NCBI GenBank assembly: GCA_016708585.1
Contig: JADJFK010000028.1
Location: 20,888 to 84,887, forward strand
Length of the DNA stretch: 64,000 bases
Source: Sulfuritalea sp.
GTDB lineage: Bacteria > Pseudomonadota > Gammaproteobacteria > Burkholderiales > Rhodocyclaceae
Direction: 5' to 3'
Shown: piece after piece, positions 56,979-64,000 of the stretch
How the letters are laid out: every line of letters begins with the position of its first letter
Position numbering within the stretch: position 1 is the stretch's first letter
The notes under the pieces: generated by a model
What the model was told of the DNA's origin: nothing
The model's input: only the letters and a program-made list of their open reading frames with translations
Databases searched by the model: none
Made by a program: the position numbers and the translations under genes

Positions 56979-57005
56979 ACGGGAGCCTCGGCTCCCGTCT
57001 CTTTT
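56979..57005 (+). terminator. Rho-independent terminator of tpx
   Basis: Arms ACGGGAG and CTCCCGT around a CCTCGG loop are followed by CTCTTTT. It separates tpx from the convergent hsdR gene. A dispersed-motif copy lies just upstream. Confidence 0.75.
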
Positions 57006-57096
57006 GCAGGTGTGCCATCGTGCTGCTTACGGTACCCTAAACTGTATTTCCCAATTCCGGGCTATCGGTAGTGCAAGGCCGGGTTTGGTTCGTACG

Positions 57097-60000
57097 CTAC
57101 GCATACACCCCCACATTCCGCTCCGGGTAGCTCTCGTACACATGCTCGAACACCGCCGAGCACTTCTGGTGGTAGAGCTCCGAGGTGTAGGCGCGAGGCA
57201 AGCCCGTGTCGAGCGTATCTTCGATGGCCAGCTTCAGCTGCGAGCGCGCCGCTGATTTCTGTCGCCAGTTCAGCACCAGCAGTGCTTTGAGCCGTGCCAG
57301 CAGTTCCCGTGCCGCCTTCTTCACCTCGGCACGTTCCTCGGTCGATAGCTCCGGAGCCGGCCGCGTCAGGATGTCGAAGATCACCAACTCTTCCTCGCTC
57401 ATGTTCTCGCGCACATGGCGTTCCTGCTCATCGTTCAGGCTGTTGGAGAGCTTCACCAGTTCCTCGAACAACTCTTCGATGCTCCGGCTGCCGGCGTTGT
57501 AGCTTTCGATCAGCGCCTCGAACTTCTCTGCGAAGTCGGCGCGGGTGCGGTTCAGGCGGATCATGTTTTCAAGCTGGGCACGGATCGCGGCCTTGAGCAC
57601 TTCGAGGTCGGTGTTCTTGTGTTTCGATGCTTTGAACCGATTGGCCAGCGCCTCGAAATTGATTTTCGAAAGGTCGAGCGCCGGAGGCCCTGATTCACGT
57701 ATTGCATGGCCGGTGATGGATTCGTCGAGCAGGCCGTTGATCTGCCCCATCACCTGCGAGATATTGGGAGGGTTCGGATTCAGCCTGGCGCGGATGGCCT
57801 CGGCCAGCGTGGTCAGGCAGGCGACGCGGCTGGCGAATTCCAGCGCCGCCGGGTCGGGCTTCACGGCGCGGTAGAGCGTGCTGACCAGGCGCTCATGGGC
57901 GAAGAAGTCACGGCGCAGCGGGTCGGGGGAGATCAGCGCATTCATCGACTCTTCGACCCTGTTCAGCCGTTCCAGACTTCCCGCGCCGAGCGCCTCGATC
58001 TCGGGCAGGCTTACTCCGTGGGCGGCGCAGAATGCCAGCGCATCCGCCACTGCCCTGCGCATTTCCTCCACCAGCTGCTGCTTGTCCTTGACCGGACTTT
58101 TTCCATCCCTGCCGGCGCCGTAGATCGCCAGCGCCTTTTCCAGCGAGGCGAAGACGTTGGCGTAATCGACGATGATGCCGCTGTGCTTGCCGGGATAAAC
58201 CCGGTTGGCGCGGGCGATGGTCTGCATCAGCGTGTGGTTGCGCATCGGCTTGTCGAGATACACCGTCGAACAGCTCGGCGCGTCAAAGCCGGTCAGCCAC
58301 ATGGCGCAGACGAAGACCAGCCGCAGCGGGTCTTCGGTGTCCTTGAACTTCTCGTCCAGCCCCGGCTGCGATTCGTTCATGCGCTTGCGGTGCGGCTCGA
58401 TGGCCAGACCCAGCGCCTGCATCTGCTGGATTTCGTTCTGCCCCGGCGAGACGATAACCGCCATGTCGGTGCTGGTCAGCACGGCCAACCGCTGCCTCAG
58501 TTCGGCCATGCGTGCATCGCGTCGCGCCTGTTCGGCGCTCATCTCGCCGCCGCGCGGCAGATAGGCCAGCTCGCCCAACTCCTTCTGCACCCGCGCCGTT
58601 TCCGCCTCCCAATGCACCTTGACCTTGTCGTACATCCGTAGTGCGGTGGCCTTGTCGATCGACACCATCATCGCCTTGCCGACGAATCCTCTGCCCAGGA
58701 AATGCCGCACGATGTCCTGCGCCACGGTTTCCAGCCGGTCGTCGCGGGTGATCAGGTGGTATTGCCGGCCCAGCACCTGCTCCAGCTTGGCCTCCTGATC
58801 GGCGTCGAGGTCGGCATCCTCGATCAGGCGGTAGATGTCTTCGTTGAGGTCGGGATTGACGAGCTGCAATTCCGGTGTGCGGTTCTCGTAGAACAGCGGC
58901 ACGGTGGCGCCGTCCTCGATGGACTGCTGGAAGTCGTAGATCGAGACGTAATCGCCGAAGACTTCCCGGGTGCGCTCCTCGCCCGCGATCAGCGGCGTGC
59001 CGGTAAAGGCCAGGAACATCGCCCTCGGCAGCGCGGCGCGCATGTTGAGCGCCAGGGTGTCGTACTGGCTTCGGTGCGCCTCGTCGGTCAGCACGATCAC
59101 GTCGGAGCGGTCGCACAGCAGTTCCGGCGTCTGGAACTTGTGCACCAGCGTGAACACGTAGCGGTGGTTGCCGCGCAGCAGGTCGCGCAGGTGGGCGCCG
59201 CCGGCCGCATGGCATGCGTCGCCTTCGGCATCAGACACTGCGCCGGTGGTCTTGAAGGTCTTGGCAATCTGCTCGTCCAGTTCGACGCGGTCGGTGACCA
59301 CCACGAAGGTCCAATTTCCGGCCAGCTTGCGCAACACCTTTTGCGCGAAGAACACCATCGAGAAGCTCTTGCCGCTGCCCTGTGTCTGCCAGAACACGCC
59401 GCCGCGCCCGTGACCGAGCTGGCGGGCGTCGAGCATCGAGGCGATGGCGTTGTTCACGCCAAGGAACTGGTGATTCTGGCCAATGACCTTGACCAGCCCG
59501 GCCTTGTGCTCGGAAAATAGCGTGAAGTTTTCCACCAGATCGAGCAGGCGGCTGCGGTCGCAGGTGCCGCGCAGCATCACTTCGAGCGATACGCAGCGTG
59601 CTTCGTCCTCGCGTTCGATACGCTTCCATTCCACCCAGCGCCCCCAGTCGGCGGTGAGCGAGCCGACGCGGCTGTCGGTGCCGTTGCTGGCGATCAGCAG
59701 CGCGTTGCTCCAGAACAGCGCCGGAATCTGTTGCTTGTAGTGGGTGAGGTTTTCGTCGAAGGCGGCCCGCGCCGGCACGCCGGGTTTCTTGAGTTCGATC
59801 ACCACCCAGGGCAGGCCATTGACGAAGCCGACCAGATCGGGCCGGCAGGTGTAGAGGCTGCCGACCACGCTGAACTGGCTGACCAGCAGGAAGTCGTTCT
59901 GCTCCGGGTGTTCCCAATCCACCACGCGCAGGCGCTCCGTCTTCTGCCCGCCGCGCTCCCGGTCGGGCACCGACACCGTAATGCCTTCCTTGAGCAGGCG

Positions 60001-60285
60001 ATATACCTCGCGGTTGGCCGCCTCCAGGCTCATCGCCGAACGGTCGCGGGTCAGCTCATCGACGGCGTTGCCGATCGCCTCCGGCGGTAGCGCGGGGTTT
60101 AACTTGCACAGCGCAGCGCGCAGGCGCTCCACCAGTACCACCTCGCCCCGGGTTTCCCGCCCCAGCGTTCCACCGGCGCCGAAAGTTTCTTCCAGCGCCG
60201 ACACCGTCTGCCAGCCAAGCGCAGCAAACAGCCCGATCGCCGGCTGCTCGACAAGTTGGTCTTCGGTGTAGGCGTGGGGGCTCAT
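57097..60285 (-). CDS. hsdR: Type I restriction enzyme, R (motor and nuclease) subunit
   Basis: This 1062-aa protein translocates and cleaves unmodified DNA with HsdM and HsdS. The N-terminal nuclease core has D150 (CRPDLVGF) and ELKK at 164-167. The helicase part has TQGSGKS near 303, DEAHRSQ near 400, and ARANRVYPGKHSGIIVDY near 720. The C-terminal region is of the DUF3387 type. Its ATG overlaps the fic stop (ATGA), so it is translated with fic. hsdM is presumably beyond the right edge. Confidence 0.96.
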   Translation of the reverse strand: MSPHAYTEDQLVEQPAIGLFAALGWQTVSALEETFGAGGTLGRETRGEVVLVERLRAALCKLNPALPPEAIGNAVDELTRDRSAMSLEAANREVYRLLKEGITVSVPDRERGGQKTERLRVVDWEHPEQNDFLLVSQFSVVGSLYTCRPDLVGFVNGLPWVVIELKKPGVPARAAFDENLTHYKQQIPALFWSNALLIASNGTDSRVGSLTADWGRWVEWKRIEREDEARCVSLEVMLRGTCDRSRLLDLVENFTLFSEHKAGLVKVIGQNHQFLGVNNAIASMLDARQLGHGRGGVFWQTQGSGKSFSMVFFAQKVLRKLAGNWTFVVVTDRVELDEQIAKTFKTTGAVSDAEGDACHAAGGAHLRDLLRGNHRYVFTLVHKFQTPELLCDRSDVIVLTDEAHRSQYDTLALNMRAALPRAMFLAFTGTPLIAGEERTREVFGDYVSIYDFQQSIEDGATVPLFYENRTPELQLVNPDLNEDIYRLIEDADLDADQEAKLEQVLGRQYHLITRDDRLETVAQDIVRHFLGRGFVGKAMMVSIDKATALRMYDKVKVHWEAETARVQKELGELAYLPRGGEMSAEQARRDARMAELRQRLAVLTSTDMAVIVSPGQNEIQQMQALGLAIEPHRKRMNESQPGLDEKFKDTEDPLRLVFVCAMWLTGFDAPSCSTVYLDKPMRNHTLMQTIARANRVYPGKHSGIIVDYANVFASLEKALAIYGAGRDGKSPVKDKQQLVEEMRRAVADALAFCAAHGVSLPEIEALGAGSLERLNRVEESMNALISPDPLRRDFFAHERLVSTLYRAVKPDPAALEFASRVACLTTLAEAIRARLNPNPPNISQVMGQINGLLDESITGHAIRESGPPALDLSKINFEALANRFKASKHKNTDLEVLKAAIRAQLENMIRLNRTRADFAEKFEALIESYNAGSRSIEELFEELVKLSNSLNDEQERHVRENMSEEELVIFDILTRPAPELSTEERAEVKKAARELLARLKALLVLNWRQKSAARSQLKLAIEDTLDTGLPRAYTSELYHQKCSAVFEHVYESYPERNVGVYA

Positions 60286-61634
60286 GTGCCGGACTTCGCC
60301 AGGGCATTCAGTCGATCACGCAAGTCCGACGGCGCAAAGAACACATAGGCATTGCCTTGCCGGGTTTTTTCCAGCAGTCCCAGCGCCTCCAGCGCCAGCA
60401 GGTCGTGCCGTGCCGTCTGGTACACCACGGCATGGGAACGCTGGTGCGCATCCACCCGATAGGCTTCCCCCGCGTTGCGCAAGGCATGGTTCAACAGCGC
60501 CGTCTGCCGGTGGTTGAAACGTCCGCGCAGCGTTGGCGATGCGGCCAGCAGGCGTTCGGTCTCCTTTTGTTCGCGGGATTTCTTTGCCACGTAATCATGC
60601 AGCGCGGCGATGGCCTGGCGGATGGTCTGCAACTGGTGCAGCAGGAAGTAGGTCGTGTCGTTCTTGTCGGTTTCCGTGTGCAGATAGGGCCGCATGTAGC
60701 GCGCCGGCGCCTTGCGCAGGATATGGCTGATCGAGGTGTACTCCATCAGCCAGTAGCCGCTTCGCGCCATCGACCAGTAGAACAACGCCCGCGCCGTGCG
60801 CCCGTTGCCGTCGGCGAAGGGATGGTCGTAGCCGATCATGAAGTGCAGCAGGATGGCGCGCAGCACCGGATGCACGAAGGGCAGCGAGGCCTCGTCGGCA
60901 TTGGCGAAATCGCACAGCCGTTGCATGCGCTGCGCCAACTCGGCATGCGAGGGCGGCACATGCAGCGCGGTGTTGTCGCGCACATCGACCACATGCACCG
61001 CATCGTCGCGCCGGTAACGGCCGGCGTCTTCCGCATCCTCCAGCGTGTCCTCCATCAGCATCCGGTGCAGTTCCAGCACATGCCCGGGCGTCAGCTTCAC
61101 CTCGCGCAGCGAGCGCAGGTGTTCCATGGCCCGGTAGTTGTTGAAAATCATCCGCTCGGAGAGGTCGCGCGGCTTGCGCCCGCTGCGCAGCATCGTCGCC
61201 GCCACCTTGCGGGTGGTGGACGCCCCTTCCAGCTGGCTCGACGTGATGGCCTCCTCGATCAGCGAACTGATCAGGTAGCGCTGGGAGTCTTCCCGCAGCG
61301 GCGCCCCGGTCGCGGTGCGGATGTGCCCGGCCGCATCACGGTCGATATGGTGCAGGTCGATCGCCACCGGCGCCGGCGTGGTGAACACGAAGGGATGGCC
61401 CTGCTTGTCCAGCAAGGGCAAGGGCTGGAACGAGGGCATGCGGCCGAGGGTGACGGCCGCCCACCACTCGGCATGCGTCAGCCCTTCGGGCGCCGGGCGC
61501 CGCCGCAATTCGTCCCAGTGCAGATACTTCCCGGTCGGCAAGGGGTTGGCGTGCCGCATCAGCGCCTCGATCCGGGCTGGCGCCAGTTGCGCAAAGCTGG
61601 TTTCCAGTGGGGGAGCGTGCTCCGGCAGGCGCAT
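60282..61634 (-). CDS. Fic family protein with C-terminal winged helix
   Basis: This 450-aa protein probably transfers AMP (or another nucleotide part) to a protein hydroxyl group. The catalytic motif HPFADGNGRTAR is near residue 270. An inhibitory-helix motif of the (S/T)xxxE(G/N) type, SSQLEGA, lies near 132, N-terminal to the Fic core, so it is a class II self-inhibited Fic. The C-terminal 80 or so residues (FNHRQTALLNHALRNAGEAY and LLALEALGLLEKTRQGNAYV) look like a winged helix. It lies in the type I restriction operon directly before hsdR. Paired palindromes precede it. Confidence 0.92.
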   Translation of the reverse strand: MRLPEHAPPLETSFAQLAPARIEALMRHANPLPTGKYLHWDELRRRPAPEGLTHAEWWAAVTLGRMPSFQPLPLLDKQGHPFVFTTPAPVAIDLHHIDRDAAGHIRTATGAPLREDSQRYLISSLIEEAITSSQLEGASTTRKVAATMLRSGRKPRDLSERMIFNNYRAMEHLRSLREVKLTPGHVLELHRMLMEDTLEDAEDAGRYRRDDAVHVVDVRDNTALHVPPSHAELAQRMQRLCDFANADEASLPFVHPVLRAILLHFMIGYDHPFADGNGRTARALFYWSMARSGYWLMEYTSISHILRKAPARYMRPYLHTETDKNDTTYFLLHQLQTIRQAIAALHDYVAKKSREQKETERLLAASPTLRGRFNHRQTALLNHALRNAGEAYRVDAHQRSHAVVYQTARHDLLALEALGLLEKTRQGNAYVFFAPSDLRDRLNALAKSGT

Positions 61635-61637
61635 TGT

Positions 61638-61721
61638 CTACTAAACCTTAATCAAATTAGTAGAGATTAGTATAGACAGGGAAGGCAGGCAAAGTCTACT
61701 AAATTACTTAAAGATTAGTAG
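61638..61721 (-). promoter_or_regulatory. fic-hsdR promoter with two operator-like palindromes
   Basis: Two copies of CTACTAA-N12-TTAGTAG occur at 61638-61663 and 61696-61721, with starts 58 bases apart. On the minus strand a -35 candidate TAGACT (61693-61698) and a -10 box TATACT (61669-61674) are 18 bases apart, flanked by the two palindromes. The proximal palindrome ends 3 bases before the fic ATG. Confidence 0.65.
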
Positions 61722-61818
61722 GGATTGTCAAATGACCTCGGGCCGCCGCGACCTCGATCTGGCCGGAGAGCAGGCGCGGCAGCAACAGGTCGCGGGTGCG
61801 GCGGAGGTCTTTGGACAT
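61708..61818 (-). pseudogene. Duplicated 3' end of hsdS (36 codons)
   Basis: Starting with ATG 61818, two bases after the stop of the DUF262 gene, this frame encodes SKDLRRTRDLLLPRLLSGQI followed by EVAAARGHLTIPTNL. The first part matches the C terminus of HsdS encoded at the right edge (LRRTRDLLLPRLLSGQIDV). The DNA of 61754-61812 agrees with 63942-64000 at about 53 of 59 positions. It has lost all target-recognition sequence, so it is a scar rather than a working specificity subunit, though it could still be translated. Confidence 0.85.
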
Positions 61819-61820
61819 GG

Positions 61821-63911
61821 CTACTCAGTCACCCGCTCATACGCTTGCATCACGACGTGCATGGCCGCGTGTATTTGCGATGCGTCCTTGAGCGAAAAGA
61901 TCACATCTCCGGATTCGCTGGCGTGGGTGATGAATGCGAAGTCCGACGCATCACGCGAGAGGCCCGAGGGATCGTCCGTTTCATCAAAGTCGATGTTCGC
62001 CAGCAAGAGGATGTATTTCGTGCGTGGCAGGATCTCCAGGAAGTGGTCGTAGACGCGGTAAACCACACTCTTCGCGCCGCAAAGTTCAAGCACGTCTTCG
62101 CCCAGCGCCAGAATGTGCGGGCGGATGGCGTCGAACAACGTCCGGCTCTCGGCATCGAAGCCGACCGTGTCGATGCTGTACTGCGCGGCGGCGGCCCGCC
62201 GCTCTTCCAGATCGGCCTGCCGAACGGCCGCCATATCGACCACCAGCGCCGGCCAGACGCGAACGGCCTGCTGCGCCAGCGCCTTGCCTCGGGCCTCGAT
62301 TTCGGCAGCGGTCCATCGTGCCTGTTCGCGGACGAACCGGTTGAGGCGCAGGGGACTGTCGTTGAAGCCCTTGGGCATCGCCTTCTTCTCGTCGAACGAA
62401 CGATCGCTGTACTCGGCGTTGTACCCGGTCAGCGTCAGGTTGCCCAGGCGGTGCAGCCAGGTTTCCTGAATCGTCTTCCAGTCGTCGCCGAGCATCTCCC
62501 GCCACGCCGGCAAAAGATTCTCGTTCTGCGGCAGCACATGCTCGATGGTGAAGGAACTGGTGTCGATCTTTTCCTTGCTGTCGTTTTCGAGGCGGTCGAG
62601 CAGATAGGTACAGGTTCGCATCGCATAGATATCGCGCGTTTCCAGGGCATCGCTGAATTCGATGTTGGAGGGGAAGCGGCGTTTCTTGCCGCCGCGATAT
62701 ATCGCTACCTTCAGGCTCAAGAGCGGTGCGTTGTCGCGAATCCTGTAGGCCAGGCTGGCGAAGACCTGGTAGAGGTTGCGGGTCTGCATGTCGCAGGCCG
62801 AACGACGGAAGACGTAGCTTTCGAGAAGCTCGATGGCTTCCTTGAACGCGGCGCTGTCGAACTGTCCTGTCCGCTCGTGACAGTCATGCAAGCGCAGCAT
62901 CAAGGGTGACGCCACCTCGACCAGTCCGCGCAGGCGGTTCGCCGCGCCGGCGAACAAGGGATCGGCCTCCCGGCCCAGGCTGAAACGGACGTAGTAGCCG
63001 GCGAAACGGCGCAACTCCCCGAGCACGTCCTCGACCGACCGATGCGCGGATTCGGCATGGAAGAAGCCGCGGAAGTGATGGTAGATCGCGTCGGCGCGAA
63101 GCTGCTTGCTCGGCTTGAGCTTCAGGACCAGGAAATCGCGGCAGAACTTGTCGAACTCGCTGCGGTAGCGGTTGCCGAAGGCAAGCTCGATCGGGCGCCA
63201 GTAGTCTTCGTAGAGTCGGGTCTGCAGTTCGTCGTCCAGGCGCATCAGCACGAAGTTGCGGATCAGGTCGGCCTGCGTCAGATCCAGCCCCGTCGAATTG
63301 AGGCTCTCGAAGATCATCTGCGGATCGTCGTGTCCGCGTGTCAGGCTGACATCGACGATGACGAGCTTGGCGATTCCGGCATAGACCCGACCCACATCGG
63401 CTTCGGCCAGACGTTCGCGGAAGAACTCATAGTTCTCCCGCACCACCTCGGCGCTGTCCGAGGCCGGTGTCTGTCCAGACATGAGAGCGGATAGCGCGTC
63501 GTTGTCGGCACGGCGCAGCATGAGCTTGCTCCTGCGCTCACCCTTGCCATGGCGGTTGCGCAGAAAGCGGTCTTCGACCTCTTCCGGCGACGGCAAGGTT
63601 TCGTCGTCGGAAGGCGCTGCTATCAGTTGGTCACGCAGGGCGGTGAGCAGCAGCGAGACCGTCGTCAGGCGCTGCTGCCCGTCAATCACCAGCCATCGCG
63701 GGATGGCAGCCGCGTTGTCCTCTGCGGCGATGTAGACCACGGAACCGAGGAAGTGCGCGCGCGCGTTGGGGTCGCCTCCGACCCGCAGGATGTCGTTCCA
63801 GAGCTGCTGGCAGTGCTTGGTGCCCCAGGAGTAATCGCGCTGGAAAATGGGCACGATGAACTGCTTGGCGCCGTCGAGTAACTGGGTGAGCGGGAGGTCT
63901 TGGGCGTTCAT
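61821..63911 (-). CDS. DUF262/DUF1524 protein, GmrSD-like type IV restriction enzyme
   Basis: This 696-aa protein combines an N-terminal DUF262 domain (IVPIFQRDYSW at 19-29, and DGQQRLTT at 77-84, the NTPase-type motif) with a C-terminal HNH domain (FTIEHVLPQNE near 455, and HRLGNLTLTGYNAEYSDRSF). This is the architecture of single-chain GmrSD enzymes, which cut DNA carrying modified bases. It starts within the hsdS stop (ATGA) and is followed two bases later by the hsdS-end duplicate. It is probably an added defence module in a type I restriction locus. Confidence 0.92.
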   Translation of the reverse strand: MNAQDLPLTQLLDGAKQFIVPIFQRDYSWGTKHCQQLWNDILRVGGDPNARAHFLGSVVYIAAEDNAAAIPRWLVIDGQQRLTTVSLLLTALRDQLIAAPSDDETLPSPEEVEDRFLRNRHGKGERRSKLMLRRADNDALSALMSGQTPASDSAEVVRENYEFFRERLAEADVGRVYAGIAKLVIVDVSLTRGHDDPQMIFESLNSTGLDLTQADLIRNFVLMRLDDELQTRLYEDYWRPIELAFGNRYRSEFDKFCRDFLVLKLKPSKQLRADAIYHHFRGFFHAESAHRSVEDVLGELRRFAGYYVRFSLGREADPLFAGAANRLRGLVEVASPLMLRLHDCHERTGQFDSAAFKEAIELLESYVFRRSACDMQTRNLYQVFASLAYRIRDNAPLLSLKVAIYRGGKKRRFPSNIEFSDALETRDIYAMRTCTYLLDRLENDSKEKIDTSSFTIEHVLPQNENLLPAWREMLGDDWKTIQETWLHRLGNLTLTGYNAEYSDRSFDEKKAMPKGFNDSPLRLNRFVREQARWTAAEIEARGKALAQQAVRVWPALVVDMAAVRQADLEERRAAAAQYSIDTVGFDAESRTLFDAIRPHILALGEDVLELCGAKSVVYRVYDHFLEILPRTKYILLLANIDFDETDDPSGLSRDASDFAFITHASESGDVIFSLKDASQIHAAMHVVMQAYERVTE

Positions 63912-64000
63912 GCGGGCACCGGTTCGGGTAAGTTGGAAACGTCGATCTGGCCGGAGAGCAGGCGGGGCAGCAGGAGGTCGCGGGTACGGCGGAGGTTTTG
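63908..64000 (-). CDS. hsdS: Type I restriction specificity subunit, C-terminal end (runs off the window)
   Basis: Only the last 30 codons are inside the window: NLRRTRDLLLPRLLSGQIDV then SNLPEPVPA and a stop at 63908-63910. The LRRTRDLLLPRLLSG tail is very characteristic of HsdS proteins. Its stop overlaps the start of the DUF262 gene. The target recognition domains lie beyond the right edge. Confidence 0.85.
   Translation of the reverse strand, partial: QNLRRTRDLLLPRLLSGQIDVSNLPEPVPA

Noticed and set aside
61821..63911. DUF262 gene as the cargo of a composite transposon
   Set aside because: The flanking repeats come from the hsdS coding end, and there is no transposase or inverted terminal repeat.

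Overview
The window looks like a chromosomal segment from a GC-rich betaproteobacterium, most likely Rhodocyclales-like. The support is an EarP/EF-P pair with Arg32, an iscR-iscSUA-hscBA-fdx-iscX operon, TRAP transporters, the aerobic benzoyl-CoA (box) genes, and DUF1178 beside tRNAs. The genus is not determined by anything I can see, and the taxonomic call is inference.

Region 1 (1-18000) is a patchwork of intact genes separated by gene fossils. Intact gltA is followed by a TAXI-type TRAP transporter. An intact sdhA has no sdhC or sdhD upstream and is followed by a broken sdhB. Next comes an in-frame chimera of the first half of sdhE with the last 40 or so codons of a second citrate synthase gene, then intact sucA without sucB or lpd. 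A frame-shifted proQ/FinO-domain fossil leads into boxC, boxB, an aldehyde dehydrogenase and a beta-ketoadipyl-CoA-type thiolase. An insertion-sequence remnant, a broken HGCD-motif gene and a uspA 3' fragment end the block. It reads as the deletion-scarred remains of an sdhCDAB-sdhE-gltA-sucAB-lpd type locus with later insertions.

Region 2 (18000-23600) holds a short operon (ProQ-domain protein, 61-aa protein, SDR dehydrogenase), an AbiE toxin-antitoxin pair with a visible promoter and overlapping inverted repeat, the 3' half of a tRNA-Arg(TCT) gene, a histidine phosphatase, an orphan periplasmic binding protein and tRNA-Ser(GGA).

Region 3 (23600-36000) is one long leftward run: dctP-dctQ-dctM TRAP transporter, pxpB-pxpC-pxpA (5-oxoprolinase), nnr, a DMT exporter, a glutamate-synthase-like flavoprotein and nadC. 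A divergent winged-helix regulator and a glutamate dehydrogenase lie on the other side. Together they suggest uptake of a 5-oxoproline-like compound, hydrolysis to glutamate and oxidation to 2-oxoglutarate.

Region 4 (35700-57000) is housekeeping: dinB, an M20 amidohydrolase, earP-efp, a uracil-DNA glycosylase-family gene, uvrC, pgsA, a Gly-Cys-Leu tRNA operon, DUF1178, suhB-mutS, trmJ, cysE, the isc operon (with an extra cysteine desulfurase between iscR and iscS), tatD and tpx.

Region 5 (57000-64000) is a defence locus on the minus strand: hsdS (3' end only), a GmrSD-like DUF262/HNH protein, a 36-codon duplicate of the hsdS 3' end, a Fic protein with a paired-palindrome promoter, and hsdR. 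A dispersed motif of about 21 bp occurs at several places in regions 3-5, in different reading frames, and looks like a genuine DNA-level repeat.
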